From Luteipulveratus flavus (lineage in GTDB: Bacteria; Actinomycetota; Actinomycetes; Actinomycetales; Dermatophilaceae), in assembly GCF_029439465.1 (NCBI RefSeq), contig NZ_JAROAV010000032.1, positions 1 to 64,000 of the forward strand: 64,000 nt of DNA. The letters are read 5' to 3'. The notes under the pieces are model-generated. The model made no database searches, was not told the DNA's origin, and saw only the letters and a program-made list of their open reading frames with translations. A program made the position numbers and the translations under genes. Of this stretch, positions 1-7,077 are shown in pieces (the first letter of the stretch is position 1; each line of letters begins with the position of its first letter).

Positions 1-1
1 G

Positions 2-100
2 TCGAACCCGGTGCACGAGTCGAACCCGGTGCACGAGTCGAACCCGGTGCACGAGTCGAACCCCACCCATGAGTCGAACCCCACCCATGAGTCGAACCCG
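2..100 (+). repeat. 18-bp tandem repeat encoding HESNP units
   Basis: Five and a half head-to-tail copies of an 18-bp unit (TCGAACCCGGTGCACGAG) lie at the window edge; copies 4 and 5 carry the variant CCACCCATGAG ending. The unit is a multiple of three, so the array is translated in frame as repeated VHESNP or THESNP hexapeptides at the start of the subtilase. The array continues out of the window, so its full copy number is unknown. Such in-frame arrays usually change length by slippage. Confidence 0.9.
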
Positions 101-1144
101 GGTGCCGCGAGCGCTGGCAGCTGGCCGGTCGCCTCGTACGGGCAGGCAGGCAGCGGCGGGCGCCAGCCGGTTGCATTTGTCGGCCGTCGTCCGTACCGCC
201 GACCGGACGACGACATCGCAGGTCGTCGTCCAGTGGTGGCGATCGTTGACACCGGCTGCGGAGACCATCCGTGGCTCCGTGACATCGTCCGGACCGATGT
301 CACGTTGGACGGACAGAGCATCGGAGACACCGACGCGGCCACCGATCCGGAGCGCCACCCGGACCAGGGCGGTCCCCTCGACGGCGGGATCGACACCCTC
401 GCGGGGCACGGCACGTTCATCGCTGGTCTTGTCCATCAGGCTTGTCCTGATGCGGACATCGTGTCGTGGCGCGCGGTCAGCTCAGGCGGTGTCATCGTGG
501 AGTCCGAGTGGCTCACCGTGCTGACGCAGATCGCCGAACTCGTCCGGCGTCATGCCGACGGCGAGGAGGGCGGCCACCCCGTCGACGTCCTCAATCTCTC
601 GATGGGCTACTACCACGAGACGACTGACGATGCGCTGTTCGACCCCACGCTGGCGAAGGTGCTCGATCAGCTGGCGGAAGCAGGCACGACCGTCGTGTGC
701 TCGGTCGGCAACGACGCGACGTCTCGGGAGTTCTACCCGGCAGCGTTCAGCGCGCGGTTGACCGGCGAGACACGCGTTCCTGTCGTCTCGGTCGGTGCGC
801 TCAACCCGGACGGCGCATCGGTCGCCATGTTCAGCAATGCCGGGCCCTGGGTGCGCACGTACGCGCCCGGCGCCGCCGTCCTGAGCACCCTTCCGCCCTT
901 CCAAGGCGGATTCGAGCCGATCGCGCGCACGGTGGCGGAGGGTAAGGAACGCGAGACCATCGACCCGGACGACTACACCGGCGGCTTCGCCTTGTGGAGC
1001 GGGACGTCATTCGCTGCACCTCTGGTCGCCGGCCGAATCGCCGACGCGCTCGTCGATCAGCTTTCCTCGAGCGGCGACTCCCGCGAGGCCGCTGTGGCTC
1101 GCTCACGAGCAGCGGTTCGCGCCGCAGTGCCTGAGATGCGCTAG
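2..1144 (+). CDS. subtilisin-like S8 serine peptidase, 5' end outside window
   Basis: Subtilase catalytic domain with the full triad. Counting from the first start-capable codon (GTG at 11), Asp80 lies in IVDTG, His133 in GHGTFIAG and Ser333 in GTSFAAPLVAG; the oxyanion-hole Asn is in SVGNDAT. The N-terminus is a HESNP hexapeptide array that stays open to the window edge, so the true start is not visible. I see no signal peptide or C-terminal membrane anchor, so a cytoplasmic enzyme is possible; mycosin-type subtilases normally have both. Nearby are two microproteins, a DUF5317-like membrane protein and a TPR-CHAT protease, a pairing seen in predicted actinobacterial conflict modules. A strong hairpin follows the stop. 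Peptidase identity is secure; the substrate is unknown. Confidence 0.9.
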   Translation, partial: SNPVHESNPVHESNPVHESNPTHESNPTHESNPGAASAGSWPVASYGQAGSGGRQPVAFVGRRPYRRPDDDIAGRRPVVAIVDTGCGDHPWLRDIVRTDVTLDGQSIGDTDAATDPERHPDQGGPLDGGIDTLAGHGTFIAGLVHQACPDADIVSWRAVSSGGVIVESEWLTVLTQIAELVRRHADGEEGGHPVDVLNLSMGYYHETTDDALFDPTLAKVLDQLAEAGTTVVCSVGNDATSREFYPAAFSARLTGETRVPVVSVGALNPDGASVAMFSNAGPWVRTYAPGAAVLSTLPPFQGGFEPIARTVAEGKERETIDPDDYTGGFALWSGTSFAAPLVAGRIADALVDQLSSSGDSREAAVARSRAAVRAAVPEMR

Positions 1145-1157
1145 CGACAGACATGGA

Positions 1158-1194
1158 GCAGGAGGCCGGCGTCCGACGGACGCCGGCCTCCTGC
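1158..1194 (+). terminator. 17-bp perfect hairpin after the subtilase
   Basis: GCAGGAGGCCGGCGTCC and its exact reverse complement are separated by GAC, 14 bases after the subtilase stop. No T-tract follows, as is common in high-GC actinobacteria. The genes on either side converge, so it could stop transcription from both directions. Confidence 0.85.
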
Positions 1195-1231
1195 GCTGTC
1201 GTTACTCGAGAAGAGCGCGACAGCCCGTCCG

Positions 1232-1333
1232 TCAGTTGCTGCGCTCGATCGGTGCCGCGAGCGCGTAGATCGTCAGCCCCGTGGCAACGACAGCAGCCGC
1301 CGCCACGTAGGCGCGTGCCTTGAAGTCCTGCAT
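1232..1333 (-). CDS. 33-residue membrane microprotein, copy 1
   Basis: The ATG at 1333 is preceded by GAGGGGAGGTTGAG, a strong ribosome-binding site. The product begins MQDFKARAYV, continues with a hydrophobic segment of about 18 residues rich in Ala and Val (roughly residues 9-27), and ends APIERSN. A short charged N-terminus followed by one transmembrane helix predicts a single-pass inner-membrane peptide. It is nearly identical to the copy at 1370-1471. No family is recognised. Small hydrophobic peptides of this kind can be membrane-active toxins, protease substrates or regulators; lying between a subtilase and a CHAT protease makes a role as partner or substrate conceivable, but that is inference. 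Confidence 0.7.
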   Translation of the reverse strand: MQDFKARAYVAAAAVVATGLTIYALAAPIERSN

Positions 1334-1369
1334 CTCAACCTCCCCTCTGAGACTTCCTGCTCGTCACCG

Positions 1370-1471
1370 TCAGTTGCCGTGCTCGACCGGTGCCGCGAGT
1401 GCGTAGATCGTCAGCCCCGTGGCAACGACAGCAGCCGCCGCCACGTAGGCGCGTGCTTTGAAGTCCTGCAT
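1370..1471 (-). CDS. 33-residue membrane microprotein, copy 2
   Basis: This is the upstream member of the tandem pair, with ATG at 1471 and the same GAGGGGAGGTTGAG ribosome-binding site. It matches copy 1 through residue 28 and then ends APVEHGN instead of APIERSN. Conservation of the reading frame and the ribosome-binding site in both copies, with the changes confined to the C-terminal tail, argues that this is a translated gene. It lies 37 bp downstream of the DUF5317-like gene on the same strand, so all three may share a transcript. Function unknown. Confidence 0.7.
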   Translation of the reverse strand: MQDFKARAYVAAAAVVATGLTIYALAAPVEHGN

Positions 1472-1508
1472 CTCAACCTCCCCTCTGAGTCCGTCAAACG
1501 GCGGACGG

Positions 1509-2129
1509 TCACGGTTCGACCGCCCGAGCTCTCGTGCTGAGACGTGACCGATCCGGGCGGATCACGAACATGCCCAGCACGGCTACCACCCCACCAACGA
1601 TCAGCAGGAGATCCCCGACACTGAGCACTTTCAAGAGGGGCGGCAACGGGATGACGTCCGAAAGTGCGACCACCCACCAGGGCTCGTCGGTGATCGGGAG
1701 GTTTCGTACCGACCTGCGCGCCATCCTCGCGAGTTCGGCGTCTCCGAATCCGGCGGCTCTCGCGGCGCTCACCGAGAACGGCATCGCGCCGTAGGTCCAC
1801 TGCGGTAGCGCGTTGCACAGCGCTCCCACCACGATCAGGCCCAATCCGACTCTCGCAACACGTCCGTTCAGCTTCCAGTTGAGAACGCAGAACGCGATGG
1901 CGATCACGACCGTGATGGTCACGGCGAGCCGAAGAGCCCACTGGTCCCCGACGACGGGCGGATACCAGGACTCGGAGTACACCAGCATCGTCACAGCGGC
2001 AACGGGGATGAGCCACCAGGCGCGTACACGAATTCCCTCGTACTCGAATCGTCGCGGAGCGGCCAGGATGAAGGCAGCAATGACGAACCCAGGAAGGAGC
2101 ATCAACATCAGCATCTTGGGCCCCGGCAC
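1509..2129 (-). CDS. DUF5317-like multi-pass membrane protein
   Basis: The protein has 206 residues and five or six hydrophobic segments: an N-terminal helix, a pair around residues 38-85, one before the NALPQ motif and one near the C-terminus (LLLIVGGVVAVLGMFVI). The stretch ALCNALPQWTYGAMP resembles the asparagine- and proline-rich motif of DUF5317 proteins, and length and topology agree. DUF5317 has no known function. The GTG at 2129 gives the longest form, but an ATG at 2114 is an equally plausible start because no convincing Shine-Dalgarno precedes either. It is transcribed divergently from the CHAT gene and lies upstream of the two microprotein genes. Family assignment is from recollection of motifs and is moderately sure. 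Confidence 0.75.
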   Translation of the reverse strand: MPGPKMLMLMLLPGFVIAAFILAAPRRFEYEGIRVRAWWLIPVAAVTMLVYSESWYPPVVGDQWALRLAVTITVVIAIAFCVLNWKLNGRVARVGLGLIVVGALCNALPQWTYGAMPFSVSAARAAGFGDAELARMARRSVRNLPITDEPWWVVALSDVIPLPPLLKVLSVGDLLLIVGGVVAVLGMFVIRPDRSRLSTRARAVEP

Positions 2130-2243
2130 AGATCAACCGTATCGACGAACAGGCCGCCGCGAGTAGGTCACCGGACGAGATTCATCTCGGTGCCTTCTAC
2201 TGGTTGGATAGCAGGAGTGACCGGGTACTCGCCATGATGGAGT

Positions 2244-4739
2244 GTGCTCAACGCCCTCCAGCTTCACGAGCGGGGCCTCGCCCATAGCAACGCCGGCCGG
2301 CACGCGACTGCCCGGCGAGCCTTCCTGCGCGCCCGCGACAGGGCCGATACACCGGACATGATCGCGCACATCGATCTCAGCCTCGCCTACACAGAGTCAG
2401 AGCTCGGCACCTTCGACGACGGGATCGCCCGATGCCGCCTCGCCCTGGAGCTGAGCGGCGTGTCCGGCCATGTCCGCGGACTCATCCAGTCTCAACTCGG
2501 TTTACTCCACATGCGTGCGGGCGATGGAGCAGCGGCCTTGACCGCGATGTCAGCGGCCGAGAGCCTGATCAGCTCGGATGCACATCAGGCGCTGGGCAAC
2601 CTGCACCTCAATCGAGGAAACGTCTACCTCCAACGCGGTGATGCCCGATCGGCTCAGCACGACTTCTCTGCGGCCTCGCTCGAGTACGGGAAGGCCGGCC
2701 TCGAGCGCGGCCGAGTCAAAGCGACTCACAACATGGGCTATGCGAGGCTCGTCGGCGGGGACATCGCAGGAGCCCTGAGCCTGCTCGATGAGGCGCGACC
2801 TGGCATGAAGGCGCTGGGACCCGTGTACGAGGCGGTCAGTGCTCAGGACCGCGCGGAAGCGTTGATTGCTGCTGGGATGCCGCACCAGGCTTCCGACTCG
2901 CTCCGTCAAGCGAGTGTCGTCCTTGCCCGACGTGGCCTCAGGCAGAGTCAGGCAGAAGCGTTGCTGGTGCTGGCGAGGCTCAACCTGCGTCAGGACGCAC
3001 GCGAGGCACGCAAGGTGGCGCGTCGGGCGGCGCGCCTGTTCAGCAACCGGGGTAGCGACGCATGGGCTACCAAGGCCGAGGCGGTGGCGCTCGCCGCAGA
3101 GGTCATGAACGGCTCGCGTCGGCCGGCCCTGCTCGACGAGGCGGCCGACATCGCCGGCCGCCTGCGTACCCAGGGTCTGGTGCACGACGCGTCCGCCGTG
3201 CTGCTGCAGTCCGCCCGCGTCGCCGTACGCCTCGACGACCTGCCGACCGCGCGCGGCCGGGTGCGCGGCGTACGGCAGCGTGCGGATGCGCCCCTGGAGA
3301 ACCGGTTGCTGCAGCACGAGGTCCGGGCCGAGCTGTCGCTCGCCGGTGGCCGGCGCAAGGACGCCATGCAGCACGTACGGGACGGGCTGGCCTCGCTGCA
3401 CGACTGGCAGTCCTCGTTCGGCAGCCTCGACCTGCAGAGCTCGCTCGTCGGGCACGGCCGCGGTCTGGCGGTCGCCGGTCTGCGGATGGCCGTCGAGGAC
3501 GGGCGGCCCGAGGTCGTGTTCGAGTGGACCGAGCGTGCCCGGGCTTTGACCAGCCGCGTCGCTGCGGTCCGGCCGCCCGACGACCCCGACGGCGCCGCCC
3601 GCCTCCAGGAGCTGCGTGAGCTGCACGCCCAGATCCGGGCCGCCGACGCCGAGGGCCGGCCGGTCGTCGCGCTCGTGCGCAAGTCGTCCCGCCTGCAGCA
3701 GCAGATCCGCGAACGGGCTTGGCACGACCCGGGGTCCGGCCTCGTCACCGAACCCACGACGCTCGACCAGCTCCAGGCACAGCTCGGCCAGCAGGACGGC
3801 GTCATGCTGGTCCACGTCGTCACGCACGGCCGACTGCGGCTGCTCGTCGCGACCGGTGACGACACCCGCGTGCTCGACCTCGGGGACTGGGCGCCGGTCG
3901 GTCGCATCCTCGACGGACTCCGCGCCGACCTCGACGTCTCGGCCGCGCACCTCCCCCCGCCGCTGCGCCAGGTGGTGCTGGACAGCCTCGACGACCGGCT
4001 CGCGACGCTCTCACGGCACCTGGTCGCGCCCGCCGCGGACCTGGTCGGCGACGACCGCCCGGTGCTGATCGTGCCGACCGGACGCCTCGCCGGTACGCCG
4101 TGGACGATGCTGCCCGGTCTGCGCGGCCGTCCCGTCACGATGCCCCGGTCCGCCTCGCTCTGGGTCGCCCACCAGCACGCGCCCGACCACCCCCGACGGC
4201 GGGCGGCGTTCGTCGCCGGTCCGCGGGTCGAGCGGGCCGCCGAGGAGGTACGGCGCGCGGCCGCCGCCTGGGGCGAGCGCGCGGCCGTCGTCGCGAGCGC
4301 GGACGCCACCGCTGCGCACGTCACCGAGGCCGCCCACTCCGCCGACGTCATGCACGTGGCGGCGCACGGGCGTCACTCCGCCGACAACCCGCTGTTCTCC
4401 GGTCTGGAGCTCGCCGACGGGCCGTGGTTCGGGTACGACATCGACCGGCTCAGCGCCGTCCCCCGCACGGTCGTCCTCTCCGCGTGCGAGCTCGGCCGCT
4501 CCACGGTCCGCTGGGGTGAGGAGACCGTCGGCATGACCCAGGCGTGGCTGCACGCCGGGGCGTGCACGGTCATCGCGTCGCCCGCCAGCGTGGACGACGA
4601 CGTCGCCTGCGAGGTGCTGGCGGAGACGCACGTCCGGCTCGCGGCCGGGCGCGCGCCGGCGTACGCCCTCGCGGACGCGACCGCTGCGCTCGGCCTCGGC
4701 GCGCGCAGCTCGTTCATGTGCTTCGGCGCGGGCTGGTAG
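2244..4739 (+). CDS. TPR-CHAT caspase-like peptidase
   Basis: The protein has 831 residues. The N-terminal half (about residues 1-400) is a helical TPR-type solenoid with repeated ALGNLHLNRGNVYLQRGD-like units. The C-terminal region (about 540-831) is a CHAT domain with the caspase-like dyad His708 in HVAAHGRHS and Cys748 in LSACELG. CHAT peptidases cleave partner proteins after activation by a sensor, as in TPR-CHAT Csx29 of type III-E CRISPR or CHAT-gasdermin systems; here no CRISPR or gasdermin gene is visible. The solenoid probably senses or binds a partner. The start is GTG at 2244; no better in-frame start exists upstream. It is divergent from the DUF5317-like gene across 114 bp. Catalytic residues are intact, so an active protease is expected; the substrate is unknown. 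Confidence 0.9.
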   Translation: MLNALQLHERGLAHSNAGRHATARRAFLRARDRADTPDMIAHIDLSLAYTESELGTFDDGIARCRLALELSGVSGHVRGLIQSQLGLLHMRAGDGAAALTAMSAAESLISSDAHQALGNLHLNRGNVYLQRGDARSAQHDFSAASLEYGKAGLERGRVKATHNMGYARLVGGDIAGALSLLDEARPGMKALGPVYEAVSAQDRAEALIAAGMPHQASDSLRQASVVLARRGLRQSQAEALLVLARLNLRQDAREARKVARRAARLFSNRGSDAWATKAEAVALAAEVMNGSRRPALLDEAADIAGRLRTQGLVHDASAVLLQSARVAVRLDDLPTARGRVRGVRQRADAPLENRLLQHEVRAELSLAGGRRKDAMQHVRDGLASLHDWQSSFGSLDLQSSLVGHGRGLAVAGLRMAVEDGRPEVVFEWTERARALTSRVAAVRPPDDPDGAARLQELRELHAQIRAADAEGRPVVALVRKSSRLQQQIRERAWHDPGSGLVTEPTTLDQLQAQLGQQDGVMLVHVVTHGRLRLLVATGDDTRVLDLGDWAPVGRILDGLRADLDVSAAHLPPPLRQVVLDSLDDRLATLSRHLVAPAADLVGDDRPVLIVPTGRLAGTPWTMLPGLRGRPVTMPRSASLWVAHQHAPDHPRRRAAFVAGPRVERAAEEVRRAAAAWGERAAVVASADATAAHVTEAAHSADVMHVAAHGRHSADNPLFSGLELADGPWFGYDIDRLSAVPRTVVLSACELGRSTVRWGEETVGMTQAWLHAGACTVIASPASVDDDVACEVLAETHVRLAAGRAPAYALADATAALGLGARSSFMCFGAGW

Positions 4740-4893
4740 ATCCGCGCACCCGCCGCCTGACCGCCGTTGTCTCATCAGGCGAGACGGGCGCGGCCGGGGA
4801 CGTATCAGCGTCGGCCGCTCGCGCTCTTCCGTCATGTCACCGCGTGTGACGCAGGAACGCCTCGGCCTGGCACTCGCTTCGCCCGCCGAGGAA

Positions 4894-4927
4894 GGCGGCT
4901 CCCGGGTTGGGGGATCGGGGAGCCGCC
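4894..4927. terminator. bidirectional 10-bp hairpin between convergent genes
   Basis: GGCGGCTCCC and GGGAGCCGCC flank a 14-base G-rich loop in the 260-bp gap between the convergent CHAT and RclA-like genes. No T-tract is present on either side. I see no gene in this gap. Confidence 0.6.
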
Positions 4928-4999
4928 GCCGTACGACGGAGGGCGTGGCTACTGGAGGGGGCCGCGCCCTCCGGCGTGCCCCGGCTCCGGACTCTTCGT

Positions 5000-6379
5000 T
5001 CAGGCCAGGGGCCGCAGGCCGGCCAGCACCTCGTTCAACGCCTCGGTCGTCGACGGGTGGGTCCAGATCCCGTCGCGCAGCCGGCTCGCTGTCACGCCGG
5101 CCCGCATGGCGAGCGCGACGAGGTTGACCAGCTCCTGGGCGTCGGTGCAGAACAGGGTGGCGCCGAGCACCTCGTCGCTCTCGGCGTCGACCACGAACCC
5201 GATGAGGCCGTGCGTCTCCTCGACGATCTTCGGGCGCGGCATCGCGGCGATGTCGGCCACCGGCTTGCTCGTCACCAGCACCGCACGTCCCTGGTCGCGT
5301 GCCTGAGTCGCGTTGATCCCCACCCGCGCGAACGGCGGCGTGATGAACGTGGTGCGCGGTACGGCGACCCGGTCCTTCGTCGTCCGGGACCCGTCGCCGA
5401 TGAGCGCGCTCAGCACGACGCGGTGGTCGTCGAGGGAGATGTAGGTGAACTGGGGGCCGCCGTTGACGTCACCGACCGCGTAGACCCCATCGGCGGAGGT
5501 CCGCAGGTGATCGTCCACGACGATGTAGCCCCGCTCGTCGGTGTCGACACCCGCGGCGGACAGATCGAGGTCCGCTGTCACCGGGCGCCGTCCGGTCGCG
5601 CACAGCACCGCGTCCGCCTCCAGGTCGGTGGCGTCACCCGGTCCGTCGACCTGGACGACGACGGTGGGCCGGGCGTCGACGAACGCGGTCGCGCTCGTGC
5701 CGTGACGGAACGTCACCCCGGTGTCGACCAGGCTCTGCTCGACGGCGGCGGCCGCGTCGGCGTCCTCCTCGGGCAGCAGCCGCTCGCCGCGGTTGAGCAC
5801 GGTGACCTGCGAGCCGAAGCGCGCGAACATGCCCGCGAACTCCAGCCCCACGAAGCCGCCACCCACGACGACCAGGCGGCGCGGGAACGGCGAGACGTGC
5901 TGGAGGGAGGTCGAGTCGTACACGTGTGGCCCGTCGGCGCCCGGGACCGGCGGACGCGCGGGCTCCGTGCCGGTGTTCAGGACGACGGTCTCGGCCGACA
6001 CCCGCAGCCGCTCGCCGCCGGCGGTGACCTCCACCTCGCGCGGACCGACGAACCTGGCTGCCCCGTCGATCAGCGTGACCGCGTCGACCTCCTTGAGCAT
6101 GGCGTGGTTGCGCGCCCGCAGCCGGCCGGTGAGGTCGTCGCGCTCCTGGACCGCCGCGTCGAACCAGGCCTGCGCGTCGTCGGCGAACCGCCGCTGCTCC
6201 GCCCGGTGGACCAGGGCCTTCGTCGGGACGCACGCGATGTTGATGCACGACCCGCCGTACATCCGGTTCGAGCGCTCCACCACGGCGACGCTGCGGCCCG
6301 CGCGGCCCAGCGCGCCGGCGAGCGTCTTGCCGCCCTTGCCCCAACCGATGACCAGTACGTCGACCTGCAGCTGCTCCAC
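5000..6379 (-). CDS. RclA-like pyridine nucleotide-disulfide oxidoreductase
   Basis: Class I flavoprotein disulfide reductase of 459 residues. Visible are the N-terminal FAD-binding Rossmann motif (VIGWGKGGKTLAGALG), the redox motif GGSCINIACVPTK with its CxxxxC pair, a second NAD(P)H-binding GGGFVGLEFA motif, the FAD-contacting AVGDV segment and the C-terminal dimerisation domain. Wording such as MYGGSCINIACVPTKALVH and QFTYISLDDHR matches E. coli RclA (YkgC), the reactive-chlorine resistance Cu(II) reductase, better than mercuric reductase or lipoamide dehydrogenase. GTG at 6379 is preceded by GGGAGGC. The acetyltransferase gene ends 39 bp upstream on the same strand, so the two probably form an operon. 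The exact substrate is not assignable from sequence. Confidence 0.88.
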   Translation of the reverse strand: MEQLQVDVLVIGWGKGGKTLAGALGRAGRSVAVVERSNRMYGGSCINIACVPTKALVHRAEQRRFADDAQAWFDAAVQERDDLTGRLRARNHAMLKEVDAVTLIDGAARFVGPREVEVTAGGERLRVSAETVVLNTGTEPARPPVPGADGPHVYDSTSLQHVSPFPRRLVVVGGGFVGLEFAGMFARFGSQVTVLNRGERLLPEEDADAAAAVEQSLVDTGVTFRHGTSATAFVDARPTVVVQVDGPGDATDLEADAVLCATGRRPVTADLDLSAAGVDTDERGYIVVDDHLRTSADGVYAVGDVNGGPQFTYISLDDHRVVLSALIGDGSRTTKDRVAVPRTTFITPPFARVGINATQARDQGRAVLVTSKPVADIAAMPRPKIVEETHGLIGFVVDAESDEVLGATLFCTDAQELVNLVALAMRAGVTASRLRDGIWTHPSTTEALNEVLAGLRPLA

Positions 6380-6418
6380 AACGAGCCTCCCGGGCGGAAA
6401 CGAGTGGCGCCCAGTGTG

Positions 6419-6976
6419 TCAGTCCGCCTCGCGCAGATCGAGGACGTGCAGGACCCGGTCGTACCGGTGCTCGGCGTCCGGGGCGACGAACTCCTCCAGC
6501 CGCCCGTACTCGCGGAACCCGCACGAGACGTAGAGCCGCTCGGCGCCCTCGTTGTCGCCGCGGAAGTCCAGCGTCAGCATCTCCACGCCCGCCTCCCGGG
6601 CCGTCCGCGCGAGCTCGGTGACGAGGGCCCGGGCGATGCCGCGCCGCTGGAACTCCTTCGCCACGGCGAGCTTCTCGAGGTCGGCGTGCGGACGGTAGGT
6701 CGGCCGGATGTAGCGCCGCCAGAACCCGAAGCCGGCGAGGTCGTCGCCCACCATCGCGACAACCAGTGACGCGTCCTGCGGGCTGTCGTCGACGAGCTCC
6801 CACAGCAGGTCCGCCACCTCGGCGCGGCCGGGCGGCGCCGTCCAGCCCAGCGCAGCGCCGTCCGCGACCAGGCGCTGCAGGAGCAGGGCGGCCGCATCGG
6901 TGAGATCCGTTGTGAGGTCTGCGCTTTCGAGGACGTGGCAACGGATCGCCAGGGCGTTCGACGACATGCTCCCCAT
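6419..6976 (-). CDS. GNAT family N-acetyltransferase
   Basis: Protein of 185 residues with the GNAT fold. The acetyl-CoA pyrophosphate-binding motif A reads LAVAKEFQRRGIARALV, followed by the motif B region ending RLYVSCGFREYGR. The acceptor is unknown; GNAT enzymes modify antibiotics, polyamines, protein termini or small molecules. The start could be the ATG at 6976 or a second ATG three codons in. It is the first gene of a likely two-gene unit with the RclA-like reductase. Nothing points to a specific substrate. Confidence 0.85.
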   Translation of the reverse strand: MGSMSSNALAIRCHVLESADLTTDLTDAAALLLQRLVADGAALGWTAPPGRAEVADLLWELVDDSPQDASLVVAMVGDDLAGFGFWRRYIRPTYRPHADLEKLAVAKEFQRRGIARALVTELARTAREAGVEMLTLDFRGDNEGAERLYVSCGFREYGRLEEFVAPDAEHRYDRVLHVLDLREAD

Positions 6977-7077
6977 CGTCCCACCCGTGAGCGGGGCGAT
7001 GGACTGTCATGGTTCGCCGCAGACCAGACCGTGATGCCCTCGTGATGTCGCTCCAGCAGGTGAGACGGACCGCTCGC

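Larger units (their letters stand above)
1231..1488 (-). repeat. tandem duplication of a ~120-bp microprotein gene unit
   Basis: Two direct copies, about 120 bp each with a period of 138 bp, match at nearly every base from the stop codon through the coding region to the shared ribosome-binding region (CAGAGGGGAGGTTGAG on the minus strand). Most differences fall in the last few codons. This is a recent tandem gene duplication in which the Shine-Dalgarno sequence was copied along with the gene. Confidence 0.9.

Noticed and set aside
2-100. CRISPR-like repeats at the window start
   Set aside because: The 18-bp units are contiguous without spacers and read in frame as a peptide repeat.
5000-6379. 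Mercuric reductase
   Set aside because: No N-terminal heavy-metal domain or C-terminal Cys pair; the sequence words fit RclA.
4907-6769. 620-codon plus-strand open frame over the flavoprotein
   Set aside because: It contains only low-complexity Arg/Val/Asp sequence and overlaps the RclA-like gene antisense.
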